Positions 25,048-33,606 of a DNA stretch of 64,000 bases are shown piece after piece. Numbering within the stretch: position 1 is the stretch's first letter; every line of letters starts with the position of its first letter. A program made the position numbers and the translations under genes. The notes below the pieces were generated by a model, which had not been told where the DNA came from, searched no databases, and was given only the letters and a program-made list of their open reading frames with translations. This stretch comes from Nonomuraea sp. NEAU-A123. GTDB lineage: Bacteria; Actinomycetota; Actinomycetes; Streptosporangiales; Streptosporangiaceae. Location of the stretch: positions 310,001 through 374,000 of the forward strand of contig NZ_JAHFZZ010000003.1 in NCBI RefSeq assembly GCF_018603905.1, read 5' to 3'.

Positions 25048-26334
25048 ATGCTCCCCCCTGGACCGAAACTCCCCGCACTGCTCCAGACCGCCTGGCTCCT
25101 GACCGACCCGGTAGGCGCCTTCGAGAAGTGCCACCGCAAGTACGGGCCGATCTTCACGCTGCGCTTCTTCGGCTTCCCGCCCGAGGTCTACGTCACCACC
25201 CCCGAGCTGGCCGAGCAGGTCTACCAGCTCGACCAGGGCGGCGGACGGGCCGGCCGGGTCCGGCGCGACTTCCTCGAACCGATGGTCGGCGCGCACTCGC
25301 TGCTCACCCTGGACGACGAGCCGTGGTGGCGGCACCGCCGACTGCTCACCCCGCCGCTACGCGCCAAGCAGATCGCCGGGTACGAGGGCGAGATCGCCGC
25401 CATCGCCGCCGAGAAGATCGCGGCCTGGCCGCTCGGCACGCCGTTCGCGCTGCGCGACCGCATGCAGGAGATCACGCTGGAGGTCATCATCCGGCTGATC
25501 TTCGGCATCCGCGACGCCCAGCGGCTCGACCGGCTGCGCGTGCTGCTGCCGAAGCTGATCGAAGTAGGCGGCTCGGCGTCCTTGATGCTGCTGCCGCCAC
25601 GGCTGCGCGAGGCCACGCGGCGGCTGCCGTTCACGCCGTACGGGCGGTTCCTGCGGTTACGCGCGGCGGTCGACGAGATCCTGTTCGACGAGATCGGCCG
25701 GCGACGCGCCGAGCCGGGCGGCACCGACGTGCTGGGCAGGCTGCTGGAGACCGAGCTCGGCGACCAGGAGGTGCGCGACGAGCTGATCACCCTGCTCATC
25801 GCCGGTCACGAGACGACGGCCACCGGGCTGGCGTGGGCGTTCGAACGACTGCTGCGCACCCCGGACATCCTCGACCGGCTGCCGCACGACGAGGAGTATC
25901 TCGACGCCGTGGTCAAGGAGGCGCTGCGCGTCAGGCCGGTCGTCTTCGAGGCGCCCCGGCTGGTCGACGCCCCGCTCCGGCTGGGCGACTATGAGGTGCC
26001 CGCCGGATGGTACGCGGCACCGCTCATCGCGCTCATCCACCAGGACCCGTCGATCTGGCCATCACCAGAGGAGTTCAGGCCCGAACGCTTCCTGGACGGC
26101 GCGGATGCCCATGGCAAGGCGTGGATGCCCTTCGGCGGCGGCCGACGCTTCTGCGTCGGGGCCCAGCTCGCCCTCCTGGAGATGCGCGTCATCCTCCGAG
26201 AGGTGCTGAACCGCCTGGAGCTCTCCGCACCGAATCCGGCGCCGGAGGCCAGGCGGCTCAAGCTCGTCACCCTTGCCCCTGCGAAGCTGACACGCGTCAG
26301 CGCGCGTGCTCGGACTCCTGCTCGGACGCCGTAG
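25048..26334 (+). CDS. Cytochrome P450
   Basis: 428 aa. The heme loop FGGGRRFCVGAQLALLEMR has the axial Cys near residue 369. The I-helix oxygen-binding motif is LIAGHETTATG and the ExxR motif is in KEALRVRP. The N-terminus is not a membrane anchor, so it is a soluble bacterial P450 needing a ferredoxin partner. The PPG-type start and spacing resemble the CYP4/CYP102-like side of the family more than the CYP105 type. A strong GGAGG lies 7 nt before the ATG. The last 38 bp overlap the DUF3073 gene. Confidence 0.93.
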   Translation: MLPPGPKLPALLQTAWLLTDPVGAFEKCHRKYGPIFTLRFFGFPPEVYVTTPELAEQVYQLDQGGGRAGRVRRDFLEPMVGAHSLLTLDDEPWWRHRRLLTPPLRAKQIAGYEGEIAAIAAEKIAAWPLGTPFALRDRMQEITLEVIIRLIFGIRDAQRLDRLRVLLPKLIEVGGSASLMLLPPRLREATRRLPFTPYGRFLRLRAAVDEILFDEIGRRRAEPGGTDVLGRLLETELGDQEVRDELITLLIAGHETTATGLAWAFERLLRTPDILDRLPHDEEYLDAVVKEALRVRPVVFEAPRLVDAPLRLGDYEVPAGWYAAPLIALIHQDPSIWPSPEEFRPERFLDGADAHGKAWMPFGGGRRFCVGAQLALLEMRVILREVLNRLELSAPNPAPEARRLKLVTLAPAKLTRVSARARTPARTP

Positions 26335-26467
26335 TCGGGTGCATCTCGTCACGCGGCGAGTCGGCGCCCAGCTCCTCGCGGAGCCGGTCGTAGTCGATGT
26401 TGTGATCGGTGTACTTAAGCTGGCGAGCGACCTTCGTCTGCTTCGCCTTGGCTCTTCCTCGGCCCAT
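26297..26467 (-). CDS. DUF3073 family small protein
   Basis: 56 aa. The conserved start MGRGRAKAKQTKVARQLKY is diagnostic of DUF3073, an actinobacterial family of basic then acidic small proteins with unknown function. The ribosome site AAGGGAG lies 5 nt before ATG 26467. The gene converges on the P450 gene with a 38-bp overlap. Confidence 0.9.
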   Translation of the reverse strand: MGRGRAKAKQTKVARQLKYTDHNIDYDRLREELGADSPRDEMHPTTASEQESEHAR

Positions 26468-26554
26468 GGCTACTCCCTTAGTCCCCGCTGTCATCCTAGC
26501 CAACAACGTTACGACTTGAAGAATTATGCAAGTGCGCTGGATTAGTCTGGCAGT

Positions 26555-26887
26555 ATGCACGTGGAGGTCAACCAGGCCAAGGCCGATTTCTTCCGAACAC
26601 TCGGCCACCCCGCTCGCATCAGAGTGTTGGAGCTACTTCAGGAAGGCCCGCTTCCCGTCCGGGAACTCCTGGCCCAGATCGACATCGAGCCGTCCAGCCT
26701 CTCCCAGCAACTGGCGGTGCTACGAAGAGCCGGGATCGTGAGCGCCATCCGCGAGGGCAGCACCGTCGTCTACACGCTGGCCACTCCCGAGCTGGCCGAC
26801 CTGCTCGGAGCCGCTCGCCGCATCCTGACTGACATGCTCGCCGACCAGGGCGAACTCCTCGCGGAACTACGCGCCGAGGTCCCCTGA
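26555..26887 (+). CDS. ArsR-family transcriptional regulator
   Basis: 110 aa. The winged HTH runs FRTLGHPARIRVLELLQEGPLP, then SSLSQQLAVLRRAGIV and the wing REGSTVVYTL. No metal-binding cysteine cluster (ELCVCDL type) is present, so it is not a classical arsenic sensor. The neighbouring genes on either side point away or converge, so it may regulate itself or a distant target. Confidence 0.9.
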   Translation: MHVEVNQAKADFFRTLGHPARIRVLELLQEGPLPVRELLAQIDIEPSSLSQQLAVLRRAGIVSAIREGSTVVYTLATPELADLLGAARRILTDMLADQGELLAELRAEVP

Positions 26888-26926
26888 CCGAGGGGCGTCA
26901 CCTGACGGCCGACGGTGGGGGCACTT

Positions 26927-27505
26927 CTACTTGTCGGCGGTGGCAGCGGCCTCGCGGCGGACGCGGGCCGCGATGACCTTGGGGTAGCGGGCGGTGAAGA
27001 CGGCCGGGATGACGAACGAGAGCGCCTTGATGGCGATGACCACGGCGGTCGCGTGCGGCGCGGCGGACAGCACGAACGTCAGCGAGACGGCGGCGAGGGT
27101 GAACGCGATCGCCCAGGCGGTGGTGATGACCACGTTGACCCGGTAGAAGGCCGGGGTCTCCCAGACCTCCTTGGGCGCCATGGTCCGCGCGATGCCGAGC
27201 GTGAACGGCTTGCGGATGGCCAGCGAGCCCCAGGCGGTGCCCGCGAGCCAGACGTTGACCAGCGCCGGGCCGTACGGAGTGAGGAACGAGTGCGGATCGA
27301 CCAGCGACAGCACCGTGAGGCAGGCGAAGAACACCGCGGCGCTCGACTCGATCACCATCTCGTCCCAGGCCCGCCCCGACCGGCGGTCCACGACGACGAG
27401 GACCAGCGCGATGACGAGACCGGTGATGGCGCCCCAGCGCCACTCGTCGCTGGTGGCGATGATCGCGTAGAGGATCCAGGGGGAGAATCCCAGCAGACCG
27501 CGCAT
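26927..27505 (-). CDS. Integral membrane protein, probable PadR target
   Basis: 192 aa with five or six predicted TM segments (about 8-40, 52-75, 80-100, 125-150 and 150-170) and a basic C-terminus. The family was not recognised; the layout faintly recalls intracellular septation/VC0807-type proteins. GAGGAGC lies 6 nt before the ATG. The divergent PadR gene lies 76 bp away, with an inverted repeat between, so the protein is probably induced by a compound or stress sensed by that regulator. Confidence 0.7.
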   Translation of the reverse strand: MRGLLGFSPWILYAIIATSDEWRWGAITGLVIALVLVVVDRRSGRAWDEMVIESSAAVFFACLTVLSLVDPHSFLTPYGPALVNVWLAGTAWGSLAIRKPFTLGIARTMAPKEVWETPAFYRVNVVITTAWAIAFTLAAVSLTFVLSAAPHATAVVIAIKALSFVIPAVFTARYPKVIAARVRREAAATADK

Positions 27506-27523
27506 CTTGAGCTCCTCATGACG

Positions 27524-27580
27524 TTCCTATGTAGACATGTCGAAGGTAGAAGCTGCGGCGTCGATATGTCAATATAGGAA
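27524..27580. promoter_or_regulatory. PadR operator (15-bp inverted repeat)
   Basis: TTCCTATGTAGACAT (27524-27538) and ATGTCAATATAGGAA (27566-27580) are inverted copies with two mismatches, 27 bp apart. Each arm lies close to the start of one of the two divergent genes. The right arm contains the PadR ribosome site. Confidence 0.7.
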
Positions 27581-27581
27581 C

Positions 27582-28094
27582 ATGAGTCTTCGACACGCCG
27601 TTCTCGGCCTGCTCTCCGAGGGACCGGCGAGCGGCTACGACCTGATGAAGATATTCGATGTCTCCCTCGCGAACGTCTGGCCGGCCACGCAGAGCCAGCT
27701 CTACGCCGAGCTCGGCAAGCTGGCCGACGCCGGGTTGGTGAGCGTGTCAGCCGAGGGACCGCGCGGCCGCAAGGAGTACGCGATCACCGACGCGGGCCTG
27801 GCCGAGCTACGCCATTGGATCACCGAGGTGGAGCCGGTCAGGGCCGCGCGCAGCGACATGCTCCTGCGCGTGTTCTTCCTGGCCCAGGTGGATCAGCGGC
27901 AGGCCAAGGAGTACCTGCGGCGGCAGGCCGAAATCATGGCCAAGCAACTGGAACACATCGAGAGCATCCGGGGCTTCGTGGAGAGCGGGCAGGACAACTT
28001 GTCGGTGTACGGGAGGATCGCGCTGGAGTACGGCCTGCGCCTGGCCACCACGCAGCGCCAGTGGGCCGAATGGGCGGAGGAGCAGATCCGTTAG
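27582..28094 (+). CDS. PadR-family transcriptional regulator
   Basis: 170 aa. The PadR winged HTH begins MSLRHAVLGLLSEGPASGYDL and continues with NVWPATQSQLYAELGKLADAGLV and the wing GPRGRKEYAIT. A C-terminal helical dimerisation domain (PadR C4 type) has AKEYLRRQAEIMAKQLEHIE. AGGAA precedes ATG 27582. It probably represses itself and the divergent membrane protein. Confidence 0.93.
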   Translation: MSLRHAVLGLLSEGPASGYDLMKIFDVSLANVWPATQSQLYAELGKLADAGLVSVSAEGPRGRKEYAITDAGLAELRHWITEVEPVRAARSDMLLRVFFLAQVDQRQAKEYLRRQAEIMAKQLEHIESIRGFVESGQDNLSVYGRIALEYGLRLATTQRQWAEWAEEQIR

Positions 28095-28103
28095 GCTCGG
28101 CCC

Positions 28104-28982
28104 ATGGTCTCCGAACTGTTCGATCCGAAGGCGTGGCAGGTGGTCGAGGGATTCGACTTCACCGACATCACTTATCACCGGGCGGTCGACCAGGGCACCG
28201 TGCGGATCGCCTTCAACCGCCCAGAGGTGCGCAACGCGTTCCGGCCGCAGACGGTCGACGAGCTCTACCGCGCGCTCGACCACGCCAGGCAGACCACGGA
28301 CGTGGGGTGCGTGCTGCTCACCGGCAACGGCCCCTCGCCCAAGGATGGCGGCTGGGCCTTCTGCTCGGGCGGCGACCAGCGGATCAGGGGCAAGGACGGC
28401 TACCAGTACGCCGACGGCTCGGCGTCCACCGGCCGGCTGCACATCCTGGAGGTGCAGCGGCTGATCCGCTTCATGCCCAAGATCGTCATCTGCGTGGTGC
28501 CCGGCTGGGCCGCGGGCGGCGGTCACAGCCTGCACGTCGTGTCGGACCTCACGCTGGCCAGCGAGGAGCACGCCCGCTTCAAGCAGACGGACGCCGACGT
28601 GGCCAGCTTCGACGGCGGCTTCGGGTCGGCGTACCTGGCCCGGCAGGTCGGGCAGAAGTTCGCCCGCGAGATCTTCTTCCTCGGCGATACGTATTCCGCG
28701 GCCGACGCGCATCGGATGGGGATGGTGAACGCCGTCGTACCCCATGCGGCGCTGGAGGAGACGGCGCTGGAGTGGAGCCGCAAGATCAACGGCAAGTCGC
28801 CTACGGCTCAGCGGATGTTGAAATATGCCTTCAACATGATCGATGACGGGCTGGTGGGGCAGCAGGTGTTCGCGGGCGAGGCGACGCGGCTGGCATACAT
28901 GACGGACGAGGCCGCAGAGGGGCGCGACTCGTTCCTGGAGAAGCGCTCTCCCGACTGGTCACCGTTTCCCTGGCACTACTGA
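28104..28982 (+). CDS. menB: 1,4-dihydroxy-2-naphthoyl-CoA synthase
   Basis: 292 aa, crotonase fold. It closes the second ring of menaquinone, converting o-succinylbenzoyl-CoA to dihydroxynaphthoyl-CoA. Typical MenB features are the start DFTDITYHRAVDQGTVRIAF, the oxyanion loop FCSGGDQRIRGKDGYQYADG, and GWAAGGGHSLHVVSDLTLAS. It ends EKRSPDWSPFPWHY as other MenB proteins do. It is separated from other men genes, which are not in the window. Confidence 0.95.
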   Translation: MVSELFDPKAWQVVEGFDFTDITYHRAVDQGTVRIAFNRPEVRNAFRPQTVDELYRALDHARQTTDVGCVLLTGNGPSPKDGGWAFCSGGDQRIRGKDGYQYADGSASTGRLHILEVQRLIRFMPKIVICVVPGWAAGGGHSLHVVSDLTLASEEHARFKQTDADVASFDGGFGSAYLARQVGQKFAREIFFLGDTYSAADAHRMGMVNAVVPHAALEETALEWSRKINGKSPTAQRMLKYAFNMIDDGLVGQQVFAGEATRLAYMTDEAAEGRDSFLEKRSPDWSPFPWHY

Positions 28983-29068
28983 TCCGCTTGCCGCCGCTCT
29001 GGGGACCCATGCCGTGATTCACCGACCGATGGCGCGGAAATCCGTCCCCGATTATCTAGAGTTGCGGC

Positions 29069-29653
29069 GTGAGCGGAGATTTAGTCCCACAGCCGCCAGA
29101 GTCGCGGATGTCCGACGCGGATCGCGAGCGAGTCGCGGGCAGGCTGCGTACGGCGGTCAGCGAGGGGCGGCTGACGATGGAGGAGTTCGAGCAGCGGCTG
29201 AGCGGGGTGCTCGGCGCCCGGACGTTCGGCGAGGCTGAGCCGTTCGTCGCCGACCTGCCGGGGAGCCGGGTGGCGGCATCGGCACCGGAGAGCGGCGAAC
29301 TGCGCTCCACGGCGGCTGCTCTCAAGCGGCGCGGCCAATGGGTGGTGCCCCGGCTCCTGCGGGTGTCGGCCAAGGCCGGGGCGGTGAAGCTGGACTTCAC
29401 CGATGCCGTCATGGCCCATCAGGTCGTGGAGATCGAGCTGGACGTGTGGGCGGGCTCCACCACGCTCATACTGCCGCCCGGCGCCACCGTGGACATCGAC
29501 AACGTCGAGCTGATCGCGAGCCCCTCCAAGGTGCAGGGTGTCCCCAGCTCGCCGATCGCGGGATATGGGCGACATTTCGTGGTCCGCGGCAAGCAGCGAG
29601 CCGGTCGGCTGCTCGTCCGGCACCAGCACCGCTTCTGGCGCTGGCGGTGGTGA
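29069..29653 (+). CDS. DUF1707 domain protein
   Basis: 194 aa. The DUF1707 domain (about 14-66) has RMSDADRERVAGRLRTAVSE and LTMEEFEQRLSGVLGART. In this family it is a short SHOCT-like helical unit, often on envelope-stress proteins. The second half (about 95-185) is a beta-rich domain around VVEIELDVWAGSTTLILPPG, related to cell-wall-active antibiotic response proteins (DUF2154/LiaF-like). No TM segment is present. It may act in envelope-stress signalling (inference). The start is GTG 29069. Confidence 0.8.
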   Translation: MSGDLVPQPPESRMSDADRERVAGRLRTAVSEGRLTMEEFEQRLSGVLGARTFGEAEPFVADLPGSRVAASAPESGELRSTAAALKRRGQWVVPRLLRVSAKAGAVKLDFTDAVMAHQVVEIELDVWAGSTTLILPPGATVDIDNVELIASPSKVQGVPSSPIAGYGRHFVVRGKQRAGRLLVRHQHRFWRWRW

Positions 29654-29737
29654 GCATTCCGGTCTCTTTACTGCCTATCTCCACCCAATCGTGACCATGG
29701 GCTGCAATTCTGGTACGTCATTTGACTCGGCCATGGG

Positions 29738-30991
29738 ATGGGGATGAGACAGTTGCCGGCATCCAGGGTGTGGCGCCGCTTCGTCAGGCACGCGTCCGCT
29801 CTCTGGCTCGTCGGCGCGGTGATCGCGTTAGCCCTGCCGTCTCCCGCCCAAGCCCTGGCCGACAAGACCCTCACTCTGGCCTACACCTGTACAGGCGGCC
29901 CGTTCACCGACACGTCGCTCAGCGTCCCGCTCACCCTGCCCGATACGGCGACCGGCACGTTCGACGTCAAGTGGCGAATTCCCGCCCTCACCCTGCGCAC
30001 GCCGCCGAACACCACCACCCAGGTCCACGTCGCCGGGAAACTCGCGGTGACCGGCGGGACGCACACGGATCTCGAAAAGACAGGGGCGAGCGTCACCACC
30101 GGATCCACGTCCGTACTGGCCGGACAGGTGACGAGCACGGTGTCGGTCACCGCCACCACGGGTGACGAGGTGACGGTCAAGGGGGCCACCGACCAGGGCA
30201 GCCTGAAGCTGAGCCTGGCCAGCGCGCCGTCGGACGTGACCTCGTGCACGACGACCAGCACGACGAGCGTGGTGGTCACGGTCGGGCAAGGCACCGGGAC
30301 CGACACCGGAACTGGCGACTTGGTCACCTACTCGTGCAAGACCGGCACGGAAGCCACCCCCCAGACCGTCAAGATCCGGGTCACGCTCACGATGCCGACG
30401 AGCGCCCCCAAGACCGGCGAACAGTTCTCCATCGGCTGGGCGGGCACCTATGAGACAGGTTCCGAACTCGAGGCCCCGTCCACCGGGCTCCCCGCGGGCA
30501 GCAAGCTGTACGCCTACGCCTCGATCTCCGGCCTCTCCCAACTGACCTCCGCCACCGGAGTAGGCGAACTGGGAACCGTCACCGCAGGCGGCCCCATCAC
30601 GCTGCCCACCAGCGTCGATATGAAGACAACGTCCAAGAATTCCGGCTCGGCGACGGTGAAGCCGGCGGCCATCAACATCGGCACCTCACCGACCGTCCCC
30701 ACCATCGAGTGTGAGGTCCAGAGCGCCTCCGCCCTGAAGACGTACCCGCTCACCATCGGCGCAGGCAGCAAGGCTTCCTCCACTCCTGATCCCGAAGAGA
30801 CCCCGAGCTCGACTCCCAAGGCCAAGACCTCCTCCAAGACCTCGAAAACCCCGAAGGCGGGAGCCGACACGGGCGCGGGCGGCGACGCCGGTCCGGACGG
30901 ACGCATGTTCGTGCTGACGGGCACCGCCCTGATGGCAGCGGCCGGCATCGGCGGCCTGCTCATGCGCCGCCGCTCCGCGGCCAAGCCCTGA
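29738..30991 (+). CDS. Secreted surface protein with two beta-domain repeats and a C-terminal TM anchor
   Basis: 417 aa. A Sec signal peptide (WLVGAVIALALPSPAQALA) precedes two related Thr/Ser-rich beta domains of about 130-150 residues. They begin LTLAYTCTGGPF and LVTYSCKTGTEA and each carries two cysteines likely to form a disulfide. A Thr/Lys/Pro stalk (about 345-380) leads to a final TM segment (FVLTGTALMAAAGIGGLLM) and an RRR anchor. There is no LPxTG, so it is TM-anchored. It resembles DUF6801-type proteins; the function is unknown. Confidence 0.72.
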   Translation: MGMRQLPASRVWRRFVRHASALWLVGAVIALALPSPAQALADKTLTLAYTCTGGPFTDTSLSVPLTLPDTATGTFDVKWRIPALTLRTPPNTTTQVHVAGKLAVTGGTHTDLEKTGASVTTGSTSVLAGQVTSTVSVTATTGDEVTVKGATDQGSLKLSLASAPSDVTSCTTTSTTSVVVTVGQGTGTDTGTGDLVTYSCKTGTEATPQTVKIRVTLTMPTSAPKTGEQFSIGWAGTYETGSELEAPSTGLPAGSKLYAYASISGLSQLTSATGVGELGTVTAGGPITLPTSVDMKTTSKNSGSATVKPAAINIGTSPTVPTIECEVQSASALKTYPLTIGAGSKASSTPDPEETPSSTPKAKTSSKTSKTPKAGADTGAGGDAGPDGRMFVLTGTALMAAAGIGGLLMRRRSAAKP

Positions 30992-31089
30992 ACAAGGGAC
31001 CGAAACAGCAGCCGTGATCGCGATTCTGTCGGCCACCGCTGTTATGAATGACGCCATTATCCGATCTTCGTACGGAGGCAGGGTTTTCA

Positions 31090-31215
31090 ATGGCGTTGGT
31101 GATGTTTCGCGATGAGGTGGCCCGATACAACGCTGCCCCCTCCCACCATTTTCGCGGCCTGATCGCCCATCCCGTCGTCTCTTTCGTCAAGCTCGTCCCG
31201 CTGGTCGGCGGCTGA
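31090..31215 (+). CDS. Small ORF (41 aa) upstream of the DUF4132 pair
   Basis: Starts MALVMFRDEVARYN and ends FVKLVPLVGG. GGAGG lies 11 nt before the ATG, and the stop ends one base before the start of the first DUF4132 gene, so the two look translationally coupled. The sequence is amphipathic with a hydrophobic end. It could be a small partner protein or a leader peptide. No family was recognised. Confidence 0.45.
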   Translation: MALVMFRDEVARYNAAPSHHFRGLIAHPVVSFVKLVPLVGG

Positions 31216-31216
31216 C

Positions 31217-33592
31217 ATGGGCGTTCTCGACGGCCTTCCGCCCGAGGTCCGGCACGTGCTCGACGAACTCGATCCGGCCACCCTGGAGCGGTTCCGGCAG
31301 TTCGACGAGACCTTGCAGGGCGGCGGTCATCCCTACCGCTATCCCGACGACTCCCGGCTGACGTCCCTGGCCGTCGATGAGGCCGGGTGGCGGGCCATGG
31401 CACTGTGGACCCAGCTCGCCCTGCGCACCACTGACGGCAGCATGCCCTCGTTCGCGGTGCTCGAGTCACTGACCCGCCGCAAGATCGGCTGGACCGCCCG
31501 CGAACGCGAGCTGCTGTGGCGGACCACCCTCGCCGCGCCGGAACCCGGCTACCTGCTCCAGCTCCCCATCTCCGCGATCAAGGGCCTGACCGCGGCTGAG
31601 CTCGGACTGCTGCTGCCTCAGCTCCGCCAGGCCCATCGGGAGCTGGACCAGGTGCCCTTCGCCCACCTCTGGCCGGCAAAACGCACCCTGGACATCCTCA
31701 TGTCCGAGCACCCGACCGGCGAGCCAGGCGAAGCCATCCGCGCCCTGGTGCCCGAGTGCGACGGCTTCGCCGCCCTGGTGCGCGGGGAGTACATCGAGCG
31801 GCTCGAGGTCCCCGAGGTGCTCCCGATCCTGAGGCATTGGGTCACCGCCACCTCGCCCGATCCCGGGCCGAAGTGGACTGCGAAAGCACGCGAGCTGCTC
31901 ACGCCCGAGGCCGTCGCGCTGTCCCGGGAGATCCTCGGCCGCATCCCGGCTTACCGCGAGAGTCTCTGGAACACCGCCTACCGGGACGAGATCACCTATC
32001 TCCAGCAGCGCACCGCAGAGCTTGTGCGCGGGATGATCTGGACCTGCGAGCTCATCGACGAACCCTGGGTGGCCGGATTACTGGGCGACGTGGCCGTGGC
32101 CACCGGCACCGGGATGGGCGGGTCCGGCCCGAACTCACGCAGCGAGCGGGTGGCCAACGCCGCACTCGGAGCCCTGTCCAGGCGCGGCGGGCTGGAGGTG
32201 GTGCCCCAGCTGGCCAGGGTCCAGGCCAAGGTGCGCAAGAAGAGCATCCTGGCCAAGGTCACCCGAATGCTGGACGCGGTAGCCGTACGTACGGGACTGT
32301 CTCCGGAACAACTGCTGGAACGTACTGTCCCCACCTTCGGCCTGAGCCCGGACGGCACCCGCTCCGAGCAGGGGGTCACCCTCTCAGTCAACGGCACGAT
32401 CACCTTCAACGGCCGCAAGACCATCCCCAAGAGCGTCGACCGCGGACTGCTGGCCGAGTTCAAGGCCACGGCCAAGGAGCTGAAGAAGGCGATGCCGGCC
32501 GAACGATTCCGCGTCGAGCGCGCCCTGGCGTCCGAGCGGCTCTGGCGCTGGCACGAGGTGTGCGAGTTCTACCTGGACCACCCGGTCACCGGCTTCTTCG
32601 CCCGCACCCTGATCTGGGAGATCCTCCAGGGTCCGGCCGGGCTTCCCGTCCGCGTCGACGGCGCCTGGGAGCTGACCGACCCGGCCGGACGTCGCATCCA
32701 GCCCCGCCCCGACACTCCTGTCCTGCTGTGGCACCCCATCTCACACACGGCGGACGAGGTTCGGGCTTGGCGCGACCACCTGATGGCGATCGGTCTGCGC
32801 CAGCCGTACAAGCAGGCGTTCCGCGAGCTCTACCTGCTCACCCCCGCCGAGGAGGAGACGCGCGACCATTCGCGCCGTTTCTCCAACCACCTGCTCCGGT
32901 ACGGCCAGGCCAAGGCGCTGCTCACCAGCCGCGGCTGGACCGGCATGACCCTGGGCCACTGGGACGGCGCGGGAGGATCCGGATGGTGCACCGCCACCAA
33001 GGAACTGCCCGGCGGCCTGACCGCCGCCTGGGACTTCCACCTGGACGAGCACTCCTACGAACGCGACGACTACGGCACCGCCTCCATCTGCGTCAGCGGC
33101 GATCTCCGCTTCACCTCCGAGGGCGAGACAGTCCTGCTGGCCGAGGTGCCGCCGCTCATCCTGTCGGAAGCGCTGCGCGACGCCGACCTGGCCGTCGGCG
33201 TCACCTCCACCGGGCTGGACCCCAACGGAACCGGCGACTACTGGCAGTCCTACAGTTTCGGCGATCTGACCGAGTCCGCCCAGGTCCGCCGGGACGCCCT
33301 GACGCGGCTGCTGCCCCGCCTGACCATCGCCGACCACTGCACGCTGGAAGAGCGGTTCCTGCGTGTCCGCGGTGACCTGCGCACATACCGGATCCACCTC
33401 GGCTCGGGCAACATCCTCATGGAACCCAACGACGCCTATCTGTGCATCGTCCCCCGCGGCTCCGGCGACCAGGTCTTCCTGCCCTTCGAGGAGGATGGCG
33501 GCATGCTGTCGATCATCCTGTCCAAGGCCTTCCTCCTGGCCGCCGACACCACCATCACCGACCCATCCATCACCCGCCAGATCCACCTCTGA
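31217..33592 (+). CDS. DUF4132 (MolR-like) protein, first of a tandem pair
   Basis: 791 aa, soluble. The central and C-terminal parts match DUF4132: PYKQAFRELYLLTPAEEETR, the GWTGMTLGHWDGAGG stretch, LPPLILSEALRDADL-like strand order and the terminal block RVRGDLRTYRIHLGSGNILM followed by EPNDAYLCIV and FLPFEEDGG. The N-terminal ~350 residues are helical and repeat-like. MolR/DUF4132 proteins occur with MoxR-type AAA and VWA proteins in some bacteria, but their biochemistry is unknown and no such partners are adjacent. It is followed after 14 bp by a paralogue. Confidence 0.85.
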   Translation: MGVLDGLPPEVRHVLDELDPATLERFRQFDETLQGGGHPYRYPDDSRLTSLAVDEAGWRAMALWTQLALRTTDGSMPSFAVLESLTRRKIGWTARERELLWRTTLAAPEPGYLLQLPISAIKGLTAAELGLLLPQLRQAHRELDQVPFAHLWPAKRTLDILMSEHPTGEPGEAIRALVPECDGFAALVRGEYIERLEVPEVLPILRHWVTATSPDPGPKWTAKARELLTPEAVALSREILGRIPAYRESLWNTAYRDEITYLQQRTAELVRGMIWTCELIDEPWVAGLLGDVAVATGTGMGGSGPNSRSERVANAALGALSRRGGLEVVPQLARVQAKVRKKSILAKVTRMLDAVAVRTGLSPEQLLERTVPTFGLSPDGTRSEQGVTLSVNGTITFNGRKTIPKSVDRGLLAEFKATAKELKKAMPAERFRVERALASERLWRWHEVCEFYLDHPVTGFFARTLIWEILQGPAGLPVRVDGAWELTDPAGRRIQPRPDTPVLLWHPISHTADEVRAWRDHLMAIGLRQPYKQAFRELYLLTPAEEETRDHSRRFSNHLLRYGQAKALLTSRGWTGMTLGHWDGAGGSGWCTATKELPGGLTAAWDFHLDEHSYERDDYGTASICVSGDLRFTSEGETVLLAEVPPLILSEALRDADLAVGVTSTGLDPNGTGDYWQSYSFGDLTESAQVRRDALTRLLPRLTIADHCTLEERFLRVRGDLRTYRIHLGSGNILMEPNDAYLCIVPRGSGDQVFLPFEEDGGMLSIILSKAFLLAADTTITDPSITRQIHL

Positions 33593-33606
33593 CAGGGACC
33601 CTCGGC

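Noticed and set aside
24985..25335. 117-residue N-terminal extension of the TetR gene at 24388
   Set aside because: It would run through the operator and into the P450 gene in antisense; GTG 24984 restores the normal TetR length.
26515..26532. Possible ArsR operator CTTG-N10-CAAG upstream of the ArsR gene
   Set aside because: Only four paired bases at the ends and no matching inner bases; too weak to call.
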